Below are positions 43,591-53,188 of a DNA stretch of 64,000 nt, one piece after another (position 1 is the stretch's first letter; each line of letters begins with the position of its first letter). The notes under the pieces are model-generated. The model was not told the origin of the DNA. It saw only the letters and a list, made by a program, of their open reading frames with translations, and did not search any database. Origin of the DNA: Artemisia argyi. Lineage: Eukaryota; Streptophyta; Magnoliopsida; Asterales; Asteraceae. The translations under genes and the position numbers were made by a program. The stretch is taken from contig CM060680.1 in NCBI GenBank assembly GCA_030686995.1, positions 80,342,060-80,406,059 on the forward strand. The letters are read 5' to 3'.

Positions 43591-44129
43591 TGATGAGGCG
43601 AAAAATGAACCATTTTTAGGGTGTCATTTAAGCTCGGAATTGAATTTATTTGATCAAATATTGCCCTAAATCGTTCCTTTTGTGATTTTAGGTACTTTGG
43701 GAGTGAATTCTGGAAAAGGAAACATTTTGGACGTTTTTGGAGCAAAAAAGTGAAGAAAACGGCAAAGACTTAATTTTCCATGCTGGGAACAGTACCTGAC
43801 GGCGTCAAGAAGGAAAATATGACGGCGTCAAGAGCAAAATCCATGACGACCCAGAGAAAACCTGAAGGCGTCAGAAGTAGGGCGTCAAGAGTTATTTTGG
43901 TGACGGCCTGAAGAAGGATTACACATGACGGTGTCAAACCCAGATCTAGGCAATCCGAGAACTTTATTGGCGGCGAGATGACGGTGTCAGAAATTTACTC
44001 TTGACGCCGTCACCTCACAAAATCTATATATGCTTCTCTATTTTTCATTCATTAAAAGAGGAACTTGTGTGGAGAATACTAGGGTCGAACCTAATAAACC
44101 CTAGGTCGTTTGTAACAGTATTTTCAAGG
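43591..44129 (+). repeat. Athila-family LTR copy F, 3' part missing
   Basis: Matches the first 540 bp or so of LTR copy E, including U3 with the palindrome array (43799-44013) and the TATA box region. It breaks off after TTTTCAAGG; from 44130 the sequence is unrelated to the LTR and leads into a copia element. Confidence 0.88.
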
Positions 44130-44180
44130 ATGCAAGAACTCAGTACTTATCTTCTGGGGTGACCTCCCTTATGGGGAGAT

Positions 44181-44573
44181 TGTTAGGAATACGATTATTC
44201 AGTTAAAGACTCGGTCACCCCAAGTATTGCTAAGCGTTACGTAGCTCATAGAATTATCCTTATTATAGTTAGTACGTAATTTATTAGTAGTTAAATATGT
44301 AAATAGTATTCGTAGAGTGGGTCGGGTCTTTACCCTCTGTCAGCTCACTCTACAGCTCGTTTCATGGAGCACCAAGTAGTTGTAGTATATATACCCTCTC
44401 CCACCCAAGGGAGAGGGTTGGACCTTTCACTTGAAGCTAATACATTTTTCATATTTCTCTCAAAGGCTCCCAACACTCTTACTCTCTCTCTCTCTAACTT
44501 CTCTCTAGATTACTTCATCTATTTGATCCATTCTACACAAACCATACGTGTTTATGTTTATGAATATTTTACA
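44181..44573 (+). repeat. Copia LTR (5')
   Basis: TGTTAGGAATACG at 44181 to TTTTACA at 44573, followed within two bases by the primer site. A TATA-like TATATATA is at 44387-44393, and directly after it a perfect hairpin with arms CCCTCTCCC (44394-44402) and GGGAGAGGG (44409-44417). The preceding ATGGGGAGAT (44171-44180) looks like a polypurine tract, so this LTR may also have served as the 3' LTR of an upstream copy. Confidence 0.65.
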
Positions 44574-44575
44574 AT

Positions 44576-44589
44576 TGGTATCAAGAGCC
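44576..44589 (+). other. Primer binding site, degenerate tRNA-Met type
   Basis: TGGTATCAAGAGCC differs from the standard TGGTATCAGAGCC by one inserted A. It lies two bases after the LTR end. Confidence 0.75.
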
Positions 44590-44825
44590 AAGGTTTCATC
44601 TTAGGGCCTTGTAGAATCGGATTTGGTGTGGTTTTGTGTAGTTTTTGTGAGTTAGAAAAGTTTTCTTTTAAAACATCATGGTTTGATCTTTCTTGTGTTA
44701 TTTGACATGTTAGTAATGTACTTTTATGATCATAGGTGTTAGTTGTACATTGTGTTTCAGTTGGCTATACCATATCTTTAATCTATTTGAAGTTTGGACT
44801 TGATTTTGGGCGTATTTCATAGTTG

Positions 44826-45275
44826 CGGTTAAGTCTACTGTTGCATTGCTTATCTGCGTTTAGTTTCTGATTTCTGCGGTTAGTTTGCTGCGATAACTAT
44901 TTTGGGAATACAAACAAATCGCAAGGAAAGTGACAGATTTGGATTTTTGTATACTGCGATTAGCTCTTGCGGTTAAGTGGTCTGCGGTTAGTTCATTGTG
45001 GTTAGCTTTCTGCGGTTAGCTCACTGTGGTTAGCTTTCTGCGGTTAAGTGGTCTGTGGTTAGCTTTCTGTGATTAAGTGGTTTGCGGTTAAATCTTTGTG
45101 GTTATCTCTCCTGCGGTTAACTCCCTGCGATTAGTTGCTACCTGCGGTTAGTTGCTCCCTGCGGTTAGTTACTCCCTGCGGTTAGTCACTTCCTGCGGTT
45201 ATCTCACCTTGTGGTTAACTCACCTTGTGGTTACCTTTCCTGCGGTTACCTTGCCTGGTCCTGCGGTTAACTCTG
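44826..45275 (+). repeat. Degenerate minisatellite CTGCGGTTAG in the copia leader
   Basis: About two dozen units built on CTGCGGTTAG(T/C)T with spacers of a few bases, often with G-to-A or C-to-T variants (CTGTGGTTAG, CTGCGATTAG). It lies between the primer site and gag. Confidence 0.85.
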
Positions 45276-45630
45276 TTTGACCATAGTTGACTTTTTACGT
45301 CGAAACTTCAAACGGTCATAACTTTTGAACCGTAACTCCATTTTCAGCGAATTAGCTGTCAAAACGTCCGGAACAGGCTGAATATTGTGAGGTTTCACCA
45401 AAAAGTCGTGAAACGAATTTTTCGAGGCCCAAATCACCTCCGGAGTGAAGTTATTGAGGTTTTAAGTTTTCTGACCAAAAATTTCACCGTAACTACTTGC
45501 ATCAACCTAACCAAATTACGACTAAATAACATACAATCACTGCAATGGAACCTTCGTGCTCGAATTCTAATGATAATGTGCTTCGTCAGCCAATTAAATT
45601 GCCCGATAATGCAAAGAATAGTCGCATTGA

Positions 45631-48600
45631 ATGTTTTCGATCACTCCATTCACATCTCAAGGTTCTCTTTGCAAAACCTGGATCTTGGGAGGTTTCAATC
45701 GTGCATTCGCAACACTCTTTGGTCAAAATGTTGAGACTTTCACAGTCAAAATGACTCTACACTTAGATCAACTTCAACAACAACTTGAAAAGGGTGAATT
45801 TTCTGAAGATAGATCTATGGCTGCATTCTGTGTGATCAACAACCAACTCCAGGCGTTCATTGATTCACGTTTCACTGAGGAGTATGATCATGAGTGTCAA
45901 ATGACGAAAAAGAGCTTTGCTACTCATACGGGAATTGAAGTTGACGTTTTTAGAGTCACACTACTCCAACTCATGGGTAATGTGAAGGAGTACATTATGG
46001 AAATAGCACAACACAAACTCAAGCATGAAGACAAGGTGAAGGCATGTCGGGAGCAATCAAGTGATAATATTGTGGGTTCAGGTAAAGCATCGGATGCTGG
46101 GACAGTTGTCACCGAAGGCAGAGGATCTGAGACTGATAAGCTTGACACAACGAACAGTTCAATGACTCCTACACGTGATGTGGATGCATATATCAGACCG
46201 GTAAAAGAACATGTGTCATGTGCTAAGGTACTCGAGCTGTGTAACTTTGTTGATGAACAAAAGATTCCTAACAAAGTACAACCGACAAACGATGTCGATT
46301 CAGATGTTGTTGACATGGGAAATAGCAATGTTGACTCATGTGAACAACATATGAAACATAATGAAGTGTCTGTTGTACAATGTAGTGCATCTTCTGTTTT
46401 AAATGATGATTGTGTGTTGCATGAGAACACTGCCTATAACCCTGATGACTCCTTGACCACTAGATTTAATATCCTTAAGGATCAGGTGGCAATGTATGAA
46501 CAACGTGCTAGATTTGAACTCACTGGACGTGAGCAGAACATGGAATGGCAAATGCGTGCATCAATGTTGCAAAAATCGTGAATCGGTCCCGAGGCGGTCG
46601 GGGGCCGAGTTGCAATTTTTTCCCGATTAATCGGCCGATTTTCTTGAGTCGGCCGATTAATCGGCCGATTACCTTGTAATTTCCTACAAGTTCCAGGGCC
46701 GAGGCCGATTAATCGGCCGCCTCAGCCAATTTTTGCAACACTGGCGTGCATACATATCTGAAAATAATCTTAAGCGAGAAACATTGAAAAAGGAGTTACA
46801 ATCTTTGCAAAAACAACTAGATCAAACTGGTAAACAAAAACAAGAGATTCAGAATGGCTTAAACACACTCAAACATGATTTCAAAGAAAAGGAAACAAAA
46901 CTCCTAAATGATTTCTCTAGTCTTAAAATCCTAAAAAATAAACTTGAGGATAAGTTATACACGCAAGGCCAAACCATTCAAACTGCTCAAATGATGCATA
47001 AACATAGGAAGTTGAGTGATGATCATAGTGAGAAGGATTCTACTAAGCCAAAAGCCAATTTCCTTAGAAGCGGTATAGGTGCATAACCGGCATTATATGA
47101 TGCAAACATTATGCTTGAGCCTAATCATGCCCCTCCTGATGCTACATCCGATGATGAGGGCAATGAGATAGAAGATAGAACCAGAGAAAAACTAGCTGAG
47201 AAATTAAAGGATCCCCTGTGCATTGCTAATAAAATCTTGTACAATTATGATTACTCTGAAGATACTCAATTAGTTGTCTTTGTCCCACAAAAGAAATTTA
47301 CTCCAGAGCAAGTCTTCTAGAACATAGACATAGAAAAAATGAAAGCTGAAAGAATTGTGGGTAACACACGCACTATGTTTCGAATTGCTCACCCAACTAC
47401 TTACCCCCTGAACACACCTAGGTACCTCGTACCTTTCACTCTTCCCACACATTGTAATACTCTAATTGGGTTGTATGTGCTAGGTCAATTGTTCAATCAC
47501 TTTGAGAAAACCTGTAAAATAAGAATTACACCTACAGGGATTACAAAAGGGGAAAGGGGTTTTAAGCAAACAAAACAGTGTTACCTAACTGAAGTTATGC
47601 CATTTTTTAAACTACTCAAAGAACATTTTGAGGGCCTTAAAAACACCATTAATGATGATGTGACTCAAATGAAAAAGGTGTTTAAAGATGTGGAAAATGA
47701 GGGTAAACAATTGGCAATTGATCTTAAATACAGTGAAGTTGTGAGGAAAAATATTCTCATCATGAATGAGAATTTGATTGCTAAATGTATTGTGCAGGAT
47801 GTATTTTACACTGCTACTGATTCTACATTATCTGCCTGCCAATTTCATGAGATGTCTATTGCATCGAACGTTTTCCAGAATCGTGTTGTTGAGCTTGAGG
47901 GGGAGAATTTAAAATTGCGTGAGAAAATTCAAAACGATGACCATGATAACATGGTTAGGCATTTGTCAAAACTAGAAGTTGATAATCTTAATTTGCAATT
48001 AAAGTGTCAACATTTAGAAGAAAGAATTAAAATCTCAAATGCCAAGACATCTTCGGATGCTCCTGAATTTGATGCATATTTTGAATTAGCCAAACGTGAT
48101 GAAAAGATTCAAGCTCACACTAACACGATTCGGAAACTGAGGGTTCAAATTGCCCAATTGAAGTCTAACGAGAGTGATGTGATTGGCACCCAAAAACCAC
48201 AGCCTATAGATTCTCAGAATTTTCAACTTCAAGATACCATCAATAAATTGCAACATGAAAATGATTGGTTTCGTATTGAAAATTCGAAAGTTAAACAACA
48301 TTACAAAGAGTTATATGATTCAATTAAGATCACACGTGATATAAACAATGAAAAGATAACTTCTTTGCTTAATGAGATTGAGAATCTAAAGACTCAGGTG
48401 AAAGGAAAATGCCAATCATCACTTGTGATAATGTTGTTCAAAAGGTTTCTGCTTGTAAGAAGTACGCAATTGATGCTGTGAATATTCCTCTTCCCCTTAG
48501 GAATAATGAGTTAGTTCATAGAGACTATCTTAAACATCTTAAGGAGTGCCTTGACTTGCTTCGTGAAACCATTGAAGAGGATAGGATAGCAAAACCAATT

Positions 48601-49509
48601 GATGATGCTATTGTAGGTGCCTGCTTTCTCACTAATAGATCTCAGGAACTCTTAGAATATGATATTGGTACATGTCCTAAAATTGATAGCAAGCGAGATA
48701 GGTCTACTGCATCATCATCTATGACTAAGAACAAGTATGTTACCTTTGAGGTACCCTTGGAAACTTCAGATCCCAACACATCAAAACATGTTCAGCAACC
48801 GGAAGTGAAAAAGACTAAAAATCCCATTAGTCCGTCTACAGGAGTAAATAGTAACACTAAAGCTAGAGAGTCTAAACCAAGGAATTATAGGACTTCACCT
48901 GCTAAAAGTGTTCCTAAAAATAAAGTAGACGACTACATGAGGAACATTAAGTCCAACTTGAGCAAAATGAGTCATAATTCAAAACCAAATTCACGTTGCA
49001 AAACATGTAATGAATGCATAATTTCGAGTAATCATTATAAATGTGTTGAGAAATTTCTGAAGTCGTTTTACAAAACCCCAGTTAAGAAAGTTTGGAGAGC
49101 TAAACAAAGTAAGCAAATTTGGAAAGCAACAGGTAAACTGTTTGCCAATGTTGGTTATCAATGGAAGCCCATAGGAAGGAAATTCACTTTAGGAGAACAG
49201 TGCCCTTTAACTAGGATAACCAACTCTAAAGTAGTGCCTGTTAAGGAATGGAAGCCAACTGGTAGAACTTTCCCTTTGGAGACCCAATTTCCTTTAACTA
49301 GGCCCATTGCATCTATTAGTGAAATTTCCACCATTGAAACGAATGCACCTAAGGTCTTAGTAGCTCCAGAACTTGTTTGCACTAACCAACTGGAACCCAA
49401 CTCAAATTGGGGATCCGACGCTCCAAATTTTCTGCTCTCGTCTGTTTCCAAATGCAGGTCGTACATTTCGTCCTTTGATATTTGGACTCAGGCTGCTCTA
49501 AACCTATGA
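45631..49509 (+). pseudogene. Giant coiled-coil gag of the copia element
   Basis: Long gag of the type found in Asteraceae copia elements. The N-terminal part contains TFTVKMTLHLDQLQQQLEKG, NNQLQAFIDSRF and FRVTLLQLMGNVKEYIME. The middle is coiled coil (heptad-rich, for example LKKELQSLQKQLDQTGKQ). The C-terminal part has a Cys pair CKTCNECIISSNHYKC and Lys/Trp-rich repeats WKPIGRKFTLGEQCPLTRI and WKPTGRTFPLETQFPLTRP. The frame runs from 45631, is interrupted by a MITE (46562-46743; frame changes by +1), continues to about 48400 with stops at 47084 and 47318, then shifts once more and is open to 49509. Coding may begin in the 45545 frame with an early frameshift. RNA binding is inferred for the basic C-terminus. 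Confidence 0.85.
46562..46743. mobile_element. hAT-type MITE inserted in gag
   Basis: 182 bp with terminal inverted repeats CAATGTTGCAAAAATCG and, reversed, CAGTGTTGCAAAAATTGG. It is flanked by a perfect 8-bp duplication GCGTGCAT (46554-46561 and 46744-46751). The interior is GC-rich and built from repeats of CCGATTAATCGGCCGATT, itself palindromic. The TIR start CA(A/G)TGTTGCAAAAAT and the 8-bp duplication are typical of hAT. With the duplication it adds 190 bp, which accounts for the frame change in gag. Confidence 0.93.
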
Positions 49510-49741
49510 TTGGGATCGCTCAGGGCTCGAAAATTTCGTGAATAAGTTTATCGGGACAGTTAGATTCGGGAACTATCATTTTGGGGTAATTATAAGTTAT
49601 GGAGATTATGTTTTTGGAGATAGCTAATTTCCTGGGTATATTACGTGGAAGGACTTGGGCATAATCTGCTCTCTGTTGGTCAATATCTTGATTCCGGTCT
49701 TGAAGATTGCCTTCAGAAATTACACATGCTTCGTCTGAGAA

Positions 49742-50578
49742 TTGGATGGTATTGATCATCTTAAAGACAGTCATGGCACAAATCTATACACCTTTTCTAT
49801 CGAAGTCGTGATGCGGTCCTCTCCTATTTGCCTTCTCTCAAAGACCTCAAAGAACAAATCGTGGCTATGGCAACAAAGTTTTAATCGCTTGAACTTTGGT
49901 ACCATCTATGATCTTGCTCACAATGATTTTGTATGAGGTCTACCCAGATTAAAGTTCGAAAAAGAACTTCTTCATTCGACTTGTTAACTGGGTAAACGAA
50001 AGAAGCATACTCACAAACCTAAAATTTTCAACACCAACAAGGATGTTCTTTACACCCTTCACATGGACCCAGGCAGACCAATAAGTGTGAAGAGTATAAA
50101 TGGGAAGTAATGTATACTCGTTGTTGTCGACGAATACTTTCGGTTTACATGGGTAAAGTTTTTGAGAACCAAGGACGTGACTCCAGAAGTTATCATAAAA
50201 CTCATCAAACAACTGCTAGTAAGACTCACATAACCGTCAGTATCATTCGGACAAACAATGGAACAGAGGTTATCAACAAACAACTCGTTCTACTTCTCCA
50301 AGGCACCGATGATCCTATGGGCGGAAGCATTGCTACAGCTTGTTACACCGAAAACCGATACTTGATACATACTCTTCACAACAAAACTCCATATGAGCTG
50401 ATATATGGCAAGAAACCGGATCTCTCCTCTCTATTTGTGTTTGGTTCTTTATGCTACCCTACAAAATGACAGTCAAGATCTGGGAATGTTATAAGCTAAA
50501 ACTGGTATTGGATTCTGCGTTGGTTACGCTCCAGATAGTAAGGGATACCGAGTCTACAACAAACAAACCCGATAAATC
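49742..50578 (+). pseudogene. Copia pre-integrase and integrase remnants
   Basis: Fragments in several frames. 49742-49936 contains DGIDHLKDSHGTNLYTFSIE, SSPICLLSKTSKNKSWLWQQ and NRLNFGTIYDLAHNDFV, a GAG-pre-integrase domain in which the zinc-ligand His is lost (WQQSFNRLN). The integrase follows: TLHMDPGRP (first Asp region) and a stretch IRTNNGTEV where relatives have TDNGTEF, so the second catalytic Asp is Asn. A deletion then joins this to TACYTENRYLIHTLHNKTPYEL, removing the third catalytic residue. Stops and frameshifts occur throughout. The preceding 49510-49741 is the degraded linker from gag, where the protease should be; I see no DSG motif. Confidence 0.8.
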
Positions 50579-51746
50579 TTGGAAACCATTCACGTCACAT
50601 TCGTTGAGCTGACTGAGCATATGGCTCCTGTACACATCAGTGCAGGACCCGCGTCTAAACTTTTGTCCCCTGAACCAATCAGTTCAGGTCTTGTACAGAA
50701 TCCCACTCCTGCAGTACCTTATGTACCAAATACAAATGAGATTTTGAAAATCTTGTTTGACCCAATGATTGATGAATACATTGAGACACCTATTGATGAT
50801 ACATAGACACCACCTGCTACCGCTGCTCCAGTTATGTACAACTCAAATGGTCCATCAGTGTCTACTTTAACTGCTCAAGATGCTCCATTTGCAAGTTATT
50901 CATCATCATCATCAAATCTTCAATCTCCTTCAGTACATCAAGGCACTGCAGTCAAAAATTCTTTTGAAGTGAACTCATTTGCTCCTCGTGAAGATGCTCC
51001 GTTCAACAACACGTTTGCTCCTGAATCCTCTGCTGATACATCTTCTTCAAGGGATACAAACGTGGCTTCTTCATGTTCCTACCCTCATCCACATGAAAAT
51101 CTCATAAAAAGGACCAATGATTATCCGATTGACAACTTTATTGGGAATCTTTCTCGATCGGTGTTCACACGAAGGAAACTCACCACCCATGCCTTGTGAT
51201 GGTGTTATAATTCCGTAATATCCAAAGTCGAACCCAAAGATTTCAAGACTGCCATCTCTAAAGACTGTTGGGTTAATGCGATGCAAGATGAAGCTCGCAA
51301 TCTCGATCGACTTGAAGTATGGGAATTGGTACTACCTCCAGACTGTGCAATGATTATTACTCTAAGTGGATCTTCAAAGTGAAACTTGATGAGCATGATG
51401 TCATTCTGAAAACAAGGCAAGGCTTGCTGCTAAGGGATATCGTCTACAGGAAGGCATTAATTTAGAGGAATATTTTGCTCTGGTTGTTCGTATTGAAGCT
51501 ATCCGAATGTTTCTCGCCAATGCTGCAAGTCAGAACATGACGGTTTATCAAATGGATATGAAAATTGCACTTCTAAATGGCGAGCTGAATAAAGTTCTTT
51601 ATCTCAGTTTACCGGAAAGATTTGTATATTTTGATCGTCCTAACCATGTCTATCATCTGAAAAGGGCTCTCTTTCGCCTAAAACAGACGCCTAGGGCATG
51701 GTTTGATACACTGTCAAAGTTTCTCCTGGGAAACGGATTCTCCTAA
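50579..51746 (+). pseudogene. Copia integrase-RT linker and partial reverse transcriptase
   Basis: 50579-50806 and 50834-51199 form the Pro/Ser-rich linker (APVHISAGPASKLLSPEPIS, then DAPFASYSSSSSNLQSPSVH, ending near DNFIGNLSRSVFTRRKL). RT starts in other frames near 51200-51500. The open piece 51507-51746 carries MFLANAASQNMTVYQMDMKI, ALLNGELNKVLYLSLPE and LKRALFRLKQTPRAWFDTL. The part that would hold the catalytic YVDD is deleted: after GNGFS the sequence jumps to the end of RNase H. It is not functional. Confidence 0.85.
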
Positions 51747-51749
51747 GGT

Positions 51750-51974
51750 GTGGTAGAATAAGATGAGAATGGGGTAGTGGAACTTTACTTCATGCAGACA
51801 GAATTTCAACTGGCTGACTTCTTTACAAAGGCTCTTCCACGAGAAAGATTTCTATTCATTCTTCCGCGACTTGGAATGAAGAGTCTTACGCCAGAATCTC
51901 TCAAATGTCTTCAGGAAGTAAATGAGGAGAAATGGTTTTGCTTCACATATCCTTGTATATATCTTATACCATAA
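51750..51974 (+). pseudogene. End of copia RNase H domain
   Basis: Contains [25 protein letters not shown] followed by [20 protein letters not shown], the terminal motif of copia pol. It follows the RT remnant within 30 bases, so about 350-400 codons of RT and RNase H have been deleted. The short tail to YPCIYLIP is probably read-through of a lost stop. Confidence 0.85.
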
Positions 51975-52036
51975 AGAAAATAGAAAAATATAAAACCTAT
52001 AAAACCCATAAAAATCTGAAAAATCATAAAAATCCA

Positions 52037-52040
<4 letters not shown>

Positions 52041-52119
<79 letters not shown>
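52041..52119. repeat. (TA)n microsatellite
   Basis: About 79 bp of uninterrupted TA repeat in the 3' noncoding part of the copia element. Confidence 0.95.
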
Positions 52120-52121
<2 letters not shown>

Positions 52122-52593
52122 TTCTCACGACATGTCTCTTGTGTAATCAATATTATGTACGTTTCTAGAAATGTCATTCAATAATGACACGGAAACATAC
52201 ATATGCTTGAGCAAGAGTTTTTCGGTTTCAAATAAAGGTTTTTCTAAAACATGTCGTTTCTCAAAATATTCTTCAAAATTATGGCTTGCAGTTATTTCAG
52301 GCTGTAACCCGGTGTTCAAAAATATGGTTTGCTATTACTTCAGATAGCAACCCGATCTTTATATTGGGGAAAGTTCGTCGCCAAAAAGACGACTGTTCCT
52401 AACAAAGGCATGAATTACTTTATATTCGTGCATTTCCGATCTAATGTACGTTTAAGTACATTATTTCTTATTTAAGAAGAGAAGTCTTCTTTTTTATCAA
52501 AACAAAACATGGTGGTAGCGTGTTGCTTGTAAATCAATCAGTCTTAGATACTTCATAAAATTTGTCACTCAATTAATGACAATGGGTCATCAA

Positions 52594-52606
52594 TTGAGGG
52601 GGAGAG
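52594..52606 (+). other. Copia polypurine tract
   Basis: TTGAGGGGGAGAG, the usual form of plant copia polypurine tracts, followed at once by TG (52607), so a 3' LTR probably starts there. A very similar tract occurs at 63878-63888. Confidence 0.65.
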
Positions 52607-53188
52607 TGATTTCCAATTTTATATCATCAAACGGATTTCTTGGTTGTCTCATAATTGTTATAAAAGGTTTTGTAGTTTATGGGGTATTAGTTGAAGAGGA
52701 ACTTACTAAGCTTTATCTTAAATGGCCAAATGTGTTAGTTGTTAGAAAGATTAGGGCATTATGTGCTATTTGCTATTTGCGTATAGTTTCCTAATCTTTA
52801 TGTAACTAGAAGGTCCATTTGTCTCACGTTGGTATCCTCGCTTAATCCCCTAAATACGTTAAAATCCAAAATCTTAATGATGTTAGAAAACCATTGTGTT
52901 TGATGCTCTTGTTCTCTCCTTTGGCATTCGTATAATTTGATTGATTGTGTTTCGTTTGCTGGTTGCTGATAATTGTTTGATTGTTGCTGATTATGTGTTC
53001 GTGTTCTCAGGATTTGCTTAGGTATGTAGTTACCGGGTTAGAATCTTATTCCTAAGCTCCTGATTTGAATGTTAGAAATATGTGTGAATTGCCATGTTAG
53101 TGATTGTTGTTTATATTTGATAGAAACTTGCAATGAATGTTCATGATTGCTAGTTTCTCTTCATGATAGATAGCATTTTGATGAGTTG
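52607..53188 (+). other. Probable copia 3' LTR or leader sequence, interrupted at 53188
   Basis: Starts TGATTTCCAATTTTATATC after the polypurine tract. No coding potential is supported. It does not resemble the LTR at 44181-44573. The 10.3-kb element 53189-63474 is inserted at its right end, and the sequence continues at 63480. Confidence 0.5.
53184..53188. repeat. Target-site duplication AGTTG (left)
   Basis: AGTTG here and at 63475-63479 flank the long-LTR element exactly, fixing both outer ends. Confidence 0.88.

Larger units (their letters stand above)
36974..44129 (+). mobile_element. Non-autonomous Athila-family element (gag-protease, no RT/IN), 3' LTR truncated
   Basis: 5' LTR (36974-38373), tRNA-Asp primer site, gag, protease, a short unknown module, the family 3' noncoding region, then a 3' LTR cut at 44129. 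The whole coding part is one frame, 38544-41093, with four internal stops. There is no trace of RT, RNase H or integrase. It must have moved with enzymes supplied in trans, presumably from an element like the one at 1-8084. The left flank is TGGAT (36969-36973); the right end is gone. Confidence 0.9.
44181..52606 (+). mobile_element. Decayed Ty1/copia (TNT-like) retrotransposon with giant gag
   Basis: Order: a 393-bp LTR-like block, a tRNA-Met type primer site, a repeat-rich leader, a gag of about 1,250 codons, pre-integrase and integrase remnants, linker, partial RT, the end of RNase H, 3' noncoding DNA and a purine tract. Integrase before RT gives copia. Gag is preserved better than pol, which has large internal deletions. 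The 3' LTR expected after the purine tract does not match the 5' LTR block, so the ends may come from different elements. Confidence 0.8.

Noticed and set aside
45924..46430. 168-codon minus-strand frame
   Set aside because: Shadow of the gag frame on the opposite strand; composition is that of reversed acidic and Asn-rich codons.
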